Part shown: in pieces, positions 1-8,732 of the stretch
Numbering within the stretch: position 1 is the stretch's first letter
Layout of the letters: each line of letters opens with the position of its first letter
Assembly: GCF_000158175.1 (NCBI RefSeq)
Contig: NZ_DS999411.1
Coordinates: forward strand, 902,596-966,595
Source of the DNA: Luminiphilus syltensis NOR5-1B
Lineage (GTDB): Bacteria > Pseudomonadota > Gammaproteobacteria > Pseudomonadales > Halieaceae
Direction of reading: 5' to 3'
DNA length: 64,000 nucleotides
Program-made: the position numbers and the translations under genes
Notes under the pieces: generated by a model
The model's input: only the letters and a program-made list of their open reading frames with translations
Databases searched by the model: none
What the model was told of the DNA's origin: nothing

Positions 1-199
1 CCTTTAACTGGGGTGCACGGGAGAAGAGCCCGGCGGTCACGGGCGTATTCAGGGTGCAAAGCATGCCATCGGCGGACTGCAGCCATTCGTCCGGAATCAC
101 ACCTGTCGCCGGATCGCAGGTCAGCAACTCACAAAAATCTGACAATTGGGAACTGACCGACTCCGGCGGAGCCATGGTGGCAATCACTTTCGGTAACAT
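1..199 (-). CDS. D-2-hydroxyacid dehydrogenase, N-terminal part (runs off window)
   Basis: The minus strand is open from an ATG at 199 to the window edge, giving 66 residues. The sequence starts MLPKVIATMAPPESV and continues with a pattern of alternating strands and helices ending in TPVTAGLFSRAPQLK. This resembles the N-terminal half of the catalytic domain in glyoxylate/hydroxypyruvate reductases (GhrB-like) and phosphoglycerate dehydrogenase relatives, where a 'leaf' strand, a short helix and an xxLLxxxPxLK motif recur. A GGGAG ribosome site lies just upstream of the ATG. The NAD-binding domain lies outside the window, so substrate cannot be judged. It is divergent from the cupin gene across a 42-base gap. 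Confidence 0.55.
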   Translation of the reverse strand, partial: MLPKVIATMAPPESVSSQLSDFCELLTCDPATGVIPDEWLQSADGMLCTLNTPVTAGLFSRAPQLK

Positions 200-241
200 A
201 GGACGCTCCCGCATCTTATTTTGGGCAAGAGGACGACGGTA

Positions 242-913
242 ATGTCCACGGAGTTACAACTCAATACCCGGCTTGATAAAGCCCTGCGCATAGACACCGC
301 TGCGATGGAGTGGGAAGCCAGCCCCGCATCGGGGGTCTGGCGCAAACGCCTCTATCGCGCAGGCCCCCAGGAGTCGGGCCGCGTCACATCCGTAGTCCGT
401 TATGACCCTGGCGCACGCTTTCATTCTCACCCCCATCCCGAGGGCGAGGAGATTCTCGTGCTTGAGGGTGTGTTCTCCGATGAACGCGGCGACTGGACAA
501 AAGGTAGCTTTCTCCTCAATCCCGAAGGATTCGAGCATGCCCCCTTTAGCGAGGGAGGATGTGAGCTGCTGGTTCGGCTACGCCAGTACCCGGGGGAGTC
601 ACGCCTGCAGTGCGGCATTACCCCTGAAGACTATCGCTGGCAGGGGTCGCCTGGCGACGTCCAGACCATGCCGCTCTATCATCAGGAGCCGTACCGGGAC
701 ACCCAGCGTTTAGAACACTGGCCCGAAGGTTGGAGGGGCTCGCTGGTCTTTGCTGATGGCGCTGAAGTATTCGTAATTGAGGGTGCTATCGCCGTGGACG
801 GCACTGAGCTGCGCGATCGCGGCTGGCTGCGGCTGCCGCCCGGCCGGTACCCGGCGACCGCGCTCAACAGCGCCCAGCTCTATATTAAGGAGGGGGGCCG
901 GCTTTACCTCTGA
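242..913 (+). CDS. Double-cupin protein (ChrR-like cupin family)
   Basis: This 223-residue protein probably begins at the ATG at 242, which has AAGAGG nine bases upstream; a TTG 21 bases earlier is also possible. Residues about 55-110 carry a good cupin core, with FHSHPHPEGEEILVLEG supplying the His, His and Glu metal ligands. The second half repeats the fold (FADGAEVFVIEG and later WLRLPPG) but has lost the His pair, so only the first barrel is likely to bind metal. The arrangement resembles the cupin domain of ChrR anti-sigma factors, but there is no zinc-binding anti-sigma domain and no sigma gene nearby. The enzymatic or sensing role is unknown. Confidence 0.75.
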   Translation: MSTELQLNTRLDKALRIDTAAMEWEASPASGVWRKRLYRAGPQESGRVTSVVRYDPGARFHSHPHPEGEEILVLEGVFSDERGDWTKGSFLLNPEGFEHAPFSEGGCELLVRLRQYPGESRLQCGITPEDYRWQGSPGDVQTMPLYHQEPYRDTQRLEHWPEGWRGSLVFADGAEVFVIEGAIAVDGTELRDRGWLRLPPGRYPATALNSAQLYIKEGGRLYL

Positions 914-922
914 GCCAGTCTT

Positions 923-2185
923 TCAATCACCACTGCCGTCAGCGCTGCCAGGAGATGGCTTTTGCACCGGCTCACTATCGCGCATACCAAAGCGGGCAAA
1001 GCGCTTGGCGTCCGTCACTGCCCAGTAAAGAATCAGCAAAATGGGAACCAGAACCGCTAGCCAGCCAACGGGGAAACCACCCACACTCAGCACAAACCCG
1101 GTCACCAACGGTCCCAGAACTCGCCCAACGGCGGCGCCGGACGCCGTAATACCCATCATCTGACCCCGCTCCTCCGTGCTCACGAGCAAGCTGGTCACCG
1201 TGTTCAAAATCGGGACGCACACCGTCGAACCACTGAAGGCCAAAAAACCTGCGGTGACTATCAGCCACTCCTCATCAGCGAATACCGCCGCCAGCACAGA
1301 GCCTGCAAACACCACCATTCCGACTTTCAGTACCGGAAGCACGCCGAAGCGCGTGGTCAGTGGCCCGATCAGAACACCCTGCACGAGCACCATGGCAATA
1401 CCGACCACGCCGTAAAATACGCCCACCTCCCGGGGTCCCCAATCGAGCATCGCCGCTGACCACAGGGGATACAGGTAGAGAGCGCCAGTGACGGCAGCGG
1501 TGTGCAAAATATACTGGGCGACCAACAGCTGACTGCGATCGCGCGCCAGAAGTTGAACGCTCGAAAGTACCTTGATTGCTGGCGTGTCCTCACCGTCTCT
1601 CTTGCCCGAATCATTACGCGGCTCCCGCGGAATCAGAAAGCTGCCGAGAATAACTGCCAGAAGCGATGAAAATCCGGCAAACAGACAGGGAACCCTAAAA
1701 TCACCTTGCTCCCCCGCCAGTACCCCCCCCACAACCGGTCCCAGTATCAACCCCAGGCCAAAAGCGGTTCCAATCAGCCCCATGGCCCGCGCGCGCCGGT
1801 GCGGCGGGCTTAAGTCAGCCATCAATGCAGTCGCCACCGGCAAATTACCCGAACACACGCCGGCGAATGCCCGCGCTAAGTACACCATCCACAGTTCATC
1901 TGCGAATCCCAGCATGGCGTAGGCCAGGGCTCCGCCGGTCAGGCAGATCATCAGCACGGGCTTGCGACCGATCCGATCGGAGAGTCGCCCCCATAACGGA
2001 GTGACCAGCGCACCACATAAACTGAACACAACAATAATCGCTGCGATATCCACCGCATTGCCGCCGAGCTTCGGTGCGAGGAACGGGAGGATGGGAATAA
2101 TGATGCCAAAACCGATAAGGTCGATGACCACCACCACAAATACCAGCCACAGCGCCAGACTCGATTCGCCGCCGCCCGTCTTCAC
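923..2185 (-). CDS. MFS transporter, DHA1 drug:H+ antiporter type (TetA/MdtG-like)
   Basis: A 420-residue inner-membrane protein with about twelve hydrophobic segments. The first helix (LWLVFVVVVIDLIGFGIIIP) and the loop 2-3 signature GRLSDRIGRKPVL are classic for 12-TM drug:proton antiporters of the TetA/MdtG group. Motif C-like GLILGPVVGG lies in helix 5, which marks antiporters. The GTG start overlaps the ubiX stop codon (GTGA), so the two are co-transcribed and translationally coupled. The family exports drugs or metabolites; the actual substrate cannot be read from the sequence. Linkage to ubiX may be incidental. Confidence 0.85.
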   Translation of the reverse strand: MKTGGGESSLALWLVFVVVVIDLIGFGIIIPILPFLAPKLGGNAVDIAAIIVVFSLCGALVTPLWGRLSDRIGRKPVLMICLTGGALAYAMLGFADELWMVYLARAFAGVCSGNLPVATALMADLSPPHRRARAMGLIGTAFGLGLILGPVVGGVLAGEQGDFRVPCLFAGFSSLLAVILGSFLIPREPRNDSGKRDGEDTPAIKVLSSVQLLARDRSQLLVAQYILHTAAVTGALYLYPLWSAAMLDWGPREVGVFYGVVGIAMVLVQGVLIGPLTTRFGVLPVLKVGMVVFAGSVLAAVFADEEWLIVTAGFLAFSGSTVCVPILNTVTSLLVSTEERGQMMGITASGAAVGRVLGPLVTGFVLSVGGFPVGWLAVLVPILLILYWAVTDAKRFARFGMRDSEPVQKPSPGSADGSGD

Positions 2186-2742
2186 GATTCGGTCCAGCGG
2201 CGGGTCCCTTCAACGTCGATTCCGAATAGATCCAGTACCCTGCCGACACTCTGGGTCACCATCGCGTCGACGGAGTCAGGTTGAGTGTAAAAAGCGGGTA
2301 CGGGGGGCGCGATGACAGCGCCCATTTCTGTCGCCGCAACCATGTTTCGCAGATGGCCCAGATGCAGTGGTGTCTCACGGACCATCAGCACCAGACGTCT
2401 CCGCTCCTTCAAGGCCACATCCGCCGCGCGGGTCAGCAGGCTTGACGTATTGCCGGAAACAATTTCCCCCAGGGTCCTGATCGAGCAGGGTGCAATCATC
2501 ATGCCCATACCCGAAAAAGAACCCGAGGCGATCGACGCGCCCACATTGCGTACGGGGTGGTATTCGTCCGCCATTTCGCGGATCTCCGCCGGTTTCAGAT
2601 CGAGCTCATAATGCACCGTCAGCTCAGCTGACTTTGACATCACCAGATGAACCTCAATGGGCAGCGGCGCCAGCAATTGCAGCGCGCGGACCCCGTAGAT
2701 CACGCCCGATGCGCCGCTAATCCCTATGACTATCCGATCCAT
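2182..2742 (-). CDS. ubiX: UbiX flavin prenyltransferase
   Basis: UbiX makes prenylated FMN from dimethylallyl phosphate and FMN, the cofactor of the decarboxylase UbiD in ubiquinone synthesis. The 186-residue protein opens with MDRIVIGISGASGVIYG, the FMN-binding glycine loop, and contains IAPCSIRTLGEI and the LVLMVRETPLHLGHLRNM segment typical of the family. Length matches the usual 185-210. It is the first gene of a two-gene unit with the MFS transporter, whose start overlaps the ubiX stop. ubiD is not in the window. Confidence 0.95.
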   Translation of the reverse strand: MDRIVIGISGASGVIYGVRALQLLAPLPIEVHLVMSKSAELTVHYELDLKPAEIREMADEYHPVRNVGASIASGSFSGMGMMIAPCSIRTLGEIVSGNTSSLLTRAADVALKERRRLVLMVRETPLHLGHLRNMVAATEMGAVIAPPVPAFYTQPDSVDAMVTQSVGRVLDLFGIDVEGTRRWTES

Positions 2743-2804
2743 TGTTTCCCTCCGTCAGGCGACAAGGGTAGCAGGATCGACGACGCATCGGATGCGACTG
2801 GCTT

Positions 2805-4961
2805 CTAGAACGTCAGGCGCACGCCCGCCTCGATACTTTCTCCCGGCTGCGGCGCGTAGTTACGCAAAAAAGAGGTGCTCAGACGAATCTCTTCATCGGT
2901 AATGTTTTTCAGTTTGAGGAAGGCAAACAGCTCACTGTCGCGGGACAGCTGAACGCGGTAATCGATACCGGCGTCCCAGCGGCTATAACCGTCCGTCTCG
3001 GGTTCAAAATCACCCGGATTATCCTGATCACTGGCGTTGAGAACGCGAACATAGGCCCCCATTACCTCGTCACGCCACGATAGTTCACTACCTACACGCA
3101 TCGGTGGAAGACGCGGTACATCGCCCGCACGATCAAATTCACCGGTAATCATGTCACCAAAAATGCCTATTTCGATCCTGCCATCACCAATGCGGCCAAG
3201 TTCAAAGCTGGACTCAAACTCCACACCGTAAAAGTCAGCATCGTCCTGCTCATAGAGATAGACCGGGGTCTCATCGATATCCTCTCCTGAATTCAGTAGG
3301 AAAATGTAATCACTGAACGTGTTGTAGAAGACCGTCAACTCGGCGAAGGACCGCTCGTTATGCCAACTCAGTGACACGTCCGCGTTAATCGACACTTCGG
3401 TGTCAAGATCGGTGTTACCAATTTCGATGATCCCGGTTGCCGCATGGGTCACCAGCGCTTCGCCCGTATTATTCAAGTTCGAGAAAAGCTCCTCAGTTGA
3501 AGGCGCGCGTTCGGACCGCGCCAGCGATATGCCCAGATTCCAGTCGGGGGCTATCGAGTACAACGCCGTCCCCGACAGGCTGAAACTGGTGAAGTCTTCA
3601 CTCGATCCTGTGGAAGGATCGCGCTCTACGGCATCAACACGCCCGCCCGCCTCGAACAACCAGTCGTCGGTATGAAAATCCTGAACATAAAATACGCCCC
3701 ACTCCGATGACTCGGTCTCGGGTACATAGGCCTCTTCACCCACGGCCTCAAAGTCATCAATACGCCACTGAAGGCCCAAAACACCGTGGTCAGCGCCTTC
3801 GCGCACCAGTTCAAGCCGTCCCTCGTAGGTCTCTCGATTAAATCGGGTGCCCACTTCAACACCCTCCAGTTCCACATGCTGGTAATCGGTGTAGGTCAGA
3901 AAACCGCGCATCACGTCCACCAGACCGGGCATCAAGTTATGCATATGCAGCTGGGCGTCATAGCGCTCCTGCTTCATATCGATACGAATAGTCTCTTCCT
4001 CCTCGTCGTCCACATCCCCAACATGTTCTTCGCCGTCGTGCTCCTCCTGGTTCCCGTCATGCTCCTCTTCATGGCCATGCTCGTGGGCACCGGGGGGAAT
4101 CCCGTAGTTGGTCTCAAAACGGTTGTAAGCCAGACCAAAAAAGTCGCGCTCACCAAAATGATAGGCCCCGCCCAGGGTAAGTACGTCGGCATCACCATCC
4201 GTGTTGGCAATAAAACCATCGGAGTTGTCAAACTCTTCTTCCTCGTGATCGTGATCCTCCCCATGGCCTTCTTCATGCTCGCCACCCAGGAGTTCCTCCT
4301 GCATCTCGACCGCTGACTCGTCAATGGCCAGGCCCGGAACGTCGAGGTCTTCAAAGTCGCGGAAGGTCCCGCTCACGTGAAAGGCAAAGTCGCCTGTGCC
4401 TCCCTCCAGCTTCAGCACGCCGGTATTCATTCCAGGCGCATCATCGTAGCGGTACTCGACAGCTCCGTTCAGCCCATCGATCCGTTTACCTGGGATCCGG
4501 TTATCCAGAGTGTTGATGACGCCGCCAATGGCACCACCACCGTAAAGCAGTGTCGACGGGCCACGCAGCACTTCAACCGACTCCGCCAGCATAGGCTCTA
4601 TACCCACGGCATGATCGGGACTGAGGCTGGAGACATCCGCGGCGGCAATACCGTTGGTTAGATTGATGGTTCGCGGACCCGATTGCCCGCGAATAACCGG
4701 TCGGCCTACCCCAGGACCGAAAGATGAGTTGGAGATGCCCGGTTTATCACCCAGGGTTTCACCTAATGTGCCGGAGACCAGACGCCGAAGTTCGTCGCCG
4801 CTCAATACAGTGACGGGCAGGGCGGTCTCCGCCGCTTTTTTATGAAGAGGCACGGAGACAAGCACGTGCTCCATCGGGGTGTTGGTGGTGCTGTCATCCG
4901 CCGCTGCGGGCAGGGTCACGGCAGCTGCCACAAGGCAGCCGCAAAAAATATCGCGTTTCAT
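2805..4961 (-). CDS. TonB-dependent outer-membrane receptor, ZnuD-like (probable zinc uptake)
   Basis: A 718-residue receptor beginning at the ATG at 4961, where MKRDIFCG starts a signal peptide ending near AAADD; the frame stays open upstream but without a signal peptide. A TonB-box-like HVLVSVP follows, then a plug with GRPVIRGQSGPRTINLTNG and VEVLRGPSTLLYGGGAIGG, very close to the neisserial zinc receptor ZnuD. The barrel ends in the terminal aromatic VRLTF. Two external loops, about residues 218-245 and 289-322, are packed with His, Asp and Glu, as in ZnuD. Zinc is therefore the likely substrate, though other divalent metals are possible. A small His/Cys secreted protein gene sits 46 bases upstream in the same direction. 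Confidence 0.88.
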   Translation of the reverse strand: MKRDIFCGCLVAAAVTLPAAADDSTTNTPMEHVLVSVPLHKKAAETALPVTVLSGDELRRLVSGTLGETLGDKPGISNSSFGPGVGRPVIRGQSGPRTINLTNGIAAADVSSLSPDHAVGIEPMLAESVEVLRGPSTLLYGGGAIGGVINTLDNRIPGKRIDGLNGAVEYRYDDAPGMNTGVLKLEGGTGDFAFHVSGTFRDFEDLDVPGLAIDESAVEMQEELLGGEHEEGHGEDHDHEEEEFDNSDGFIANTDGDADVLTLGGAYHFGERDFFGLAYNRFETNYGIPPGAHEHGHEEEHDGNQEEHDGEEHVGDVDDEEEETIRIDMKQERYDAQLHMHNLMPGLVDVMRGFLTYTDYQHVELEGVEVGTRFNRETYEGRLELVREGADHGVLGLQWRIDDFEAVGEEAYVPETESSEWGVFYVQDFHTDDWLFEAGGRVDAVERDPSTGSSEDFTSFSLSGTALYSIAPDWNLGISLARSERAPSTEELFSNLNNTGEALVTHAATGIIEIGNTDLDTEVSINADVSLSWHNERSFAELTVFYNTFSDYIFLLNSGEDIDETPVYLYEQDDADFYGVEFESSFELGRIGDGRIEIGIFGDMITGEFDRAGDVPRLPPMRVGSELSWRDEVMGAYVRVLNASDQDNPGDFEPETDGYSRWDAGIDYRVQLSRDSELFAFLKLKNITDEEIRLSTSFLRNYAPQPGESIEAGVRLTF

Positions 4962-5007
4962 TGCTGGATTCCTGAATTGATCTGAATGGGGTGGTGCTGA
5001 TTCGGAT

Positions 5008-5277
5008 TCAGGAAAAGAGAGGCGGGCCTCGGGAAGGAGGAACAAGAACCGCGTTCCTGGCAACTTGCAAAAGCGGCCGGGATACAACGGCGAGCCACAG
5101 GCCCTCGGGGTGACTAAGCGACGGCGTGTCGGTGGCAATAGCCTTGGCGCCGGAGTGACAACTCTCGCAAACCAACTGATCGTCGACAGCGTGATCGTGC
5201 TGTGTCGCCGCCACCTGGACCGTCAGAAGCGCAACCACGAGTGCCGCCAGGCACCATCGAGCCTGGGTTAATTTCAT
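5008..5277 (-). CDS. Small secreted His/Cys protein upstream of ZnuD-like receptor
   Basis: An 89-residue protein starting at MKLTQARW (ATG at 5277); an ATG at 5298 would add seven residues. It has a clear signal peptide (LAALVVALLTVQVAA), then a short mature part with HDHAVDDQ and a VCESCHSG motif. His and a CxxC pair suggest metal binding in the periplasm, but this is inference from composition. The C-terminal half has no recognisable domain. Its position 46 bases upstream of the ZnuD-like gene on the same strand argues for one operon. Similar short His/Cys proteins accompany metal-uptake genes in other proteobacteria, but I cannot assign a named family with certainty. Confidence 0.6.
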   Translation of the reverse strand: MKLTQARWCLAALVVALLTVQVAATQHDHAVDDQLVCESCHSGAKAIATDTPSLSHPEGLWLAVVSRPLLQVARNAVLVPPSRGPPLFS

Positions 5278-5322
5278 GGGCGGTGTGAACAGGCGCATGA
5301 CTATCGGGTCATCCGGTGTAAA

Positions 5323-5338
5323 ACGATTGCGGAATCGT
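5323..5338. promoter_or_regulatory. Inverted repeat in front of the zinc-receptor operon
   Basis: ACGATT-GCGG-AATCGT is a perfect 6-bp inverted repeat, 46 bases upstream of the ATG at 5277 of the small His/Cys protein. It could be an operator or a small hairpin. It does not match the usual Zur box closely, so I do not call it a Zur site. Confidence 0.3.
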
Positions 5339-5390
5339 AGCATAACTAAAATGCCATCAGAGGACGAGTCAGCCCCAGGTAAGAGGAACA

Positions 5391-5602
5391 ATGTCCCTTG
5401 GAGTTGAGGATATTTTAAGCGGCGGATACCGCCGCGACCCCATAGGAACTGCGACAGGATGCACAGAAGACGCGGTCGGCGATCGAGGAGCAAACGCAAC
5501 GCATCAAGGAACTGGCCGCGGAGCATCGACCGGCGGAGGAAAGCGCTCTGCAGCGCTTACAGCAGAAGCGGGAGTGGGTTGAGCAGTGTTTCGAGAACTC
5601 GC
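5391..5602 (+). pseudogene. Frameshifted remnant of a small charged, coiled-coil protein
   Basis: An ATG at 5391 with a good AAGAGG ribosome site starts MSLGVEDILSGGYRRDP. After about codon 18 the coding character moves to the next frame (+1), which from 5446 reads ELRQDAQKTRSAIEEQ and later KELAAEHRPAEESALQRL and KREWVEQCFENSP, a charged heptad-like sequence. A TAG at 5443 blocks that frame upstream. Removing one base at about 5441-5446 would join the two parts (YRRDP-MELRQD). The second frame stays open to 5781, but beyond 5602 it runs antisense to the next gene. A sequencing error or a truncated pseudogene both fit. The protein family is not recognised. Confidence 0.4.
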
Positions 5603-5935
5603 CTAGAGCTCTGACTCCCGTTCAAAGTCCAATGCAGCGCGTTGTCGAAGTTCATAACTACGCTGCCCGCGCATTCGATCCGCCTGTTTCAGGCGCTGCT
5701 GGAGCCGCCGACCGCGGTAATGCCGCACCAGGTGGTCAAATTTTTCAGGGTCGAGCTCACCGGCAACCAATGACTCAATAAGCGCAATATCGATGCCAAG
5801 GCGGTAAGCAATTCGTGCGGGGCGTATACGGTAAGCGTGGAACTCTGCCACCAGCTCGATCTGCCGACCGAGCGGCAGATCGCATTCACAGGAGTAACCC
5901 AGCGGGGGACTTGGTGTTCGCTCATCGTTGCACAT
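5603..5935 (-). CDS. Conserved-looking hypothetical protein, possible HTH
   Basis: A 110-residue protein from the ATG at 5935 (MCNDERTPSPP); a TTG at 6016 would add 27 residues and neither start has a convincing ribosome site. The middle segment RIRPARIAYRLGIDIALIE looks like a helix-turn-helix, as in proteins where a short DNA-binding motif precedes a basic tail. The C-terminus is strongly basic then acidic (RGRRLQQRLKQADRMRG, ending FERESEL). No signal peptide or membrane segment. Four cysteines lie in or just before the N-terminus if the longer start is used. It is alone between a gene remnant and glpQ. Function unknown. Confidence 0.55.
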   Translation of the reverse strand: MCNDERTPSPPLGYSCECDLPLGRQIELVAEFHAYRIRPARIAYRLGIDIALIESLVAGELDPEKFDHLVRHYRGRRLQQRLKQADRMRGQRSYELRQRAALDFERESEL

Positions 5936-6115
5936 GACGCAGGGATAGCAGACTTTTGACCCTTTCGCCAAGCACTGGACCAAACTGCGATAGTGCGCAA
6001 CGCCAAAGCAATGCAATACTGCAAGCCCTGACAGCGAAGGAGAGCAAAAGTTGGCACATTGGTTCGTTAGCGGCTTATCCGCTGCTCGTCTGACCTATCG
6101 CCTACAGGTTTCCCC

Positions 6116-7087
6116 ATGACCAGCGCCCGCGGCCGGCCCATTGTTATCGCACACCGTGCGGCCAGTGGCTACCTCCCCGAACATACGCTGCCAGGGGTAG
6201 TGGCGGCGTATTTGCTCGGGGCTGATTATATTGAGCAGGACGTGGTGCTGACCTCGGACAGCATTCCTATTGTACTGCACGACATTTATCTCGATTCCAC
6301 AACCGATGTTGCCACCGTCTTTCCAGCGCGCTGCCGCGATGACGGCCGCTACTACGCGATGGATTTCACGCTTGCGGAGATCAAACAACTGGAGGTCGTT
6401 GAGCGCCGTCAAGCCAACGGCGATGCCGTTTTTCCCGACCGTTTCCCCGTGGTAAACCTCGGACTGCGGATACCCACGCTGAGTGAAGAAATCAATCTTA
6501 TCGAAGGGCTTAATCGGACCCGGCAACAGAGCATCGGGTTTTATATCGAGCTGAAGGCGCCGCGATTACATAAAGCGGCCGGTCTGGATATTGCTGGAGT
6601 GCTGCTGGACGTGCTCGCCCGTCACGGTCTTCACGACAAACCTGACCGGGTTTACCTGCAATGCTTTGATCCGGATACCCTGCGCCGTCTGGCAGAGCAG
6701 TCGCTGGGACTACCCCTGGTTCAATTGATCGCGGACAATGATTGGCAGGAGACCCCCGGCGTCGATTATGATGACATGCAAACACCGCAGGGACTCGCGC
6801 AGGTGGCCGAGTACGCCGATGGCATTGGACCGTGGATTCCACAGCTGTTCAGTACCGACGGTCTGGCGTTGTCGCCACTCGCGACGCACGCCCGGGCGCT
6901 GGAATTGGCAATACATCCCTATACCTTGCGCGCGGACGAGCTACTGCTGGGTGCGCCCACCTTCGACGCGCTGCAAGCGAGATTATTTATCGATGCCAGG
7001 GTCGACGGCGCTTTCACGGACTTTGTCGATTTAACCCGAAAGTTCATTGATACCCACATTTCACAGAATGGAGACCAAACCCCGTGA
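6116..7087 (+). CDS. glpQ: Glycerophosphodiester phosphodiesterase, GlpQ type
   Basis: It hydrolyses glycerophosphodiesters from phospholipid turnover to glycerol-3-phosphate and an alcohol. The 323-residue protein contains the family's catalytic set: IAHRAASGYLPEHT (His-Arg and Glu), GADYIEQDVVLTSD (metal ligands) and PIVLHDIYLD (second His). The PARCRDDGRYYAMDFTLAEI segment matches GlpQ rather than the shorter UgpQ. Unlike E. coli GlpQ there is no signal peptide, so this version is probably cytoplasmic. The stop overlaps the GTG start of the pyruvate kinase gene, so the two are co-expressed. Confidence 0.9.
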   Translation: MTSARGRPIVIAHRAASGYLPEHTLPGVVAAYLLGADYIEQDVVLTSDSIPIVLHDIYLDSTTDVATVFPARCRDDGRYYAMDFTLAEIKQLEVVERRQANGDAVFPDRFPVVNLGLRIPTLSEEINLIEGLNRTRQQSIGFYIELKAPRLHKAAGLDIAGVLLDVLARHGLHDKPDRVYLQCFDPDTLRRLAEQSLGLPLVQLIADNDWQETPGVDYDDMQTPQGLAQVAEYADGIGPWIPQLFSTDGLALSPLATHARALELAIHPYTLRADELLLGAPTFDALQARLFIDARVDGAFTDFVDLTRKFIDTHISQNGDQTP

Positions 7088-8538
7088 GAGGCCATCCCAC
7101 CGTCCAACGACGTACCAAGATTCTGGCAACCATTGGCCCGGCCAGCGAAAGCGAGGACATGCTGGGCCGACTGATCAAGGCGGGGGTGGATACTTTCAGG
7201 CTGAATTTCAGTCACGGAGACCCCGCGAACCATGCCGAGGTCGCCAGGCGTATCCGCCGGCAGGGGAGACATCAGGGTCGTTACGTTGGTATTCTTGCCG
7301 ACCTGCAGGGACCAAAAATCCGAATTCGTGGATTTGCCGATGGCGCTGTTTCGCTTGTCGCCGGTGATCCGTTCCGACTCGATCTCGATATTGACGCCGA
7401 GGCGGGTGATCACTCCGGTGTCGGTGTCGAATACCAGCCACTGCCTCAAAGTGTTGCAGTCGACGATATTTTACTTCTGGACGACGGCAAATTACGTCTG
7501 CGAGTCGACGAGGTTAGCGAGCGAGCCGTCGACTGTACCGTCATTATTGGTGGGCGTCTGGGATCCCGCAAAGGTGTGAATAAGCTGGGCGGCGGCCTGG
7601 CGGCACCGGCACTGACGGAAAAGGATCTTCTCGACATTCGGGAAATGGCGCAAGTGCAACCGGATTTTGTCGCCGTATCCTTCGTATCCAGCCGAGATGA
7701 TATTGATCAGGCGAGGGCACTATTACTCGATGTGGGCCAGACACCCGCCATCGTCGCGAAGATCGAGCGCGCCGAAGTGGTCGCCGATAGCGAACTGCTG
7801 AACAGCATTATCGAGATTTCCGACGGCATCATGGTCGCCCGGGGCGATCTTGGCGTGGAAGTCGGCGACGCCGAGCTGATTGGTATACAGAAAGACCTGA
7901 TCTCGAGAACACGTCGCATGGATCGCCTCGTGATTACCGCGACACAAATGATGGAATCGATGATCAGCAATTCGATGCCCACCCGCGCCGAAGTCTTTGA
8001 TGTGGCGAACGCGGTTCTCGACGGCACCGACGCCGTCATGCTCTCCGCAGAAACCGCGGTCGGAAAATTTCCTGTAGAGGTGGTCGCGGCCATGGCCGAT
8101 GCTGCGCTGGGCGCCGAAAGACACCCTGTCGCGCGCACTTCGCGCTATCGGCTCGACCGGGAATTCCGATCCGCACAGGAAACCATTGCGCTATGCGCCA
8201 TGTATGGTGCCAACCACTTTCCCGGTGTGCGGGGAATCGCCAGCATTACCGAAACGGGAAACACCCCCACGATGATGTCGCGACTCAGCTCGGGACTGCC
8301 CATTTTCGCGCTGAGTAGAAGTGACAAGACGCTGCAAAAGCTATCCTTGTGCCGTGGCGTGATTCCGCTCTATTTCGACGCCTCTGCTTTTGATCCTATG
8401 GATGTTGAATCACGCACGCTGGAGTTTTTGGTAGATGGCGGCTATATCACCCATGATGACTACATTTTATTCACCAATGGCAGCGCAGTCGGCCAGGTCG
8501 GTGGGACCAACATCCTGAAAATTCTACTGGTCGAGTAA
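7084..8538 (+). CDS. pyk: Pyruvate kinase
   Basis: Pyruvate kinase converts phosphoenolpyruvate and ADP to pyruvate and ATP. The 484-residue protein begins with a GTG overlapping the glpQ stop; GGAGACC lies upstream. Recognisable motifs are [21 protein letters not shown], the active-site AKIERAEVV (catalytic Lys), [13 protein letters not shown] (Mg-binding Glu/Asp) and [11 protein letters not shown]. The length and the N-terminal TVQRRTKIL fit the PykA (type II) branch of gammaproteobacteria, which responds to AMP/sugar phosphates, but allosteric class cannot be settled from sequence by eye. Confidence 0.95.
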   Translation: MRGHPTVQRRTKILATIGPASESEDMLGRLIKAGVDTFRLNFSHGDPANHAEVARRIRRQGRHQGRYVGILADLQGPKIRIRGFADGAVSLVAGDPFRLDLDIDAEAGDHSGVGVEYQPLPQSVAVDDILLLDDGKLRLRVDEVSERAVDCTVIIGGRLGSRKGVNKLGGGLAAPALTEKDLLDIREMAQVQPDFVAVSFVSSRDDIDQARALLLDVGQTPAIVAKIERAEVVADSELLNSIIEISDGIMVARGDLGVEVGDAELIGIQKDLISRTRRMDRLVITATQMMESMISNSMPTRAEVFDVANAVLDGTDAVMLSAETAVGKFPVEVVAAMADAALGAERHPVARTSRYRLDREFRSAQETIALCAMYGANHFPGVRGIASITETGNTPTMMSRLSSGLPIFALSRSDKTLQKLSLCRGVIPLYFDASAFDPMDVESRTLEFLVDGGYITHDDYILFTNGSAVGQVGGTNILKILLVE

Positions 8539-8560
8539 TCCGGCCCGTAAATAATCGGCC

Positions 8561-8582
8561 AAAAAAAGGGGCGACAAGCCCC
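8561..8582 (-). terminator. Possible minus-strand terminator between pyk and csp
   Basis: On the minus strand this reads GGGGC-TTGTC-GCCCC followed by seven T, the shape of a small intrinsic terminator. No minus-strand gene ends here, so it would only stop antisense transcription coming through the csp gene. On the plus strand it is a hairpin preceded by A residues and would not terminate. Confidence 0.35.
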
Positions 8583-8732
8583 GAGACAGTGCTACACTCG
8601 CGAAGTCGGTGGTACGCCGGCAATGCTTTTCAGAGCCATCGCAGGTTTCCAACTTTCGGTTTCGTTCTAAACAAGCACGGTTTCCCGGTCTTATACCGGG
8701 TTTGTAATTCAGCAATACAGGTAAGTTTTAAC

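Noticed and set aside
3786-4316. Hydrophobic 176-codon plus-strand frame inside the ZnuD-like gene
   Set aside because: The hydrophobic stretches are the antisense of His/Glu/Asp-rich loops (GTG/CTC codons), an expected artefact.
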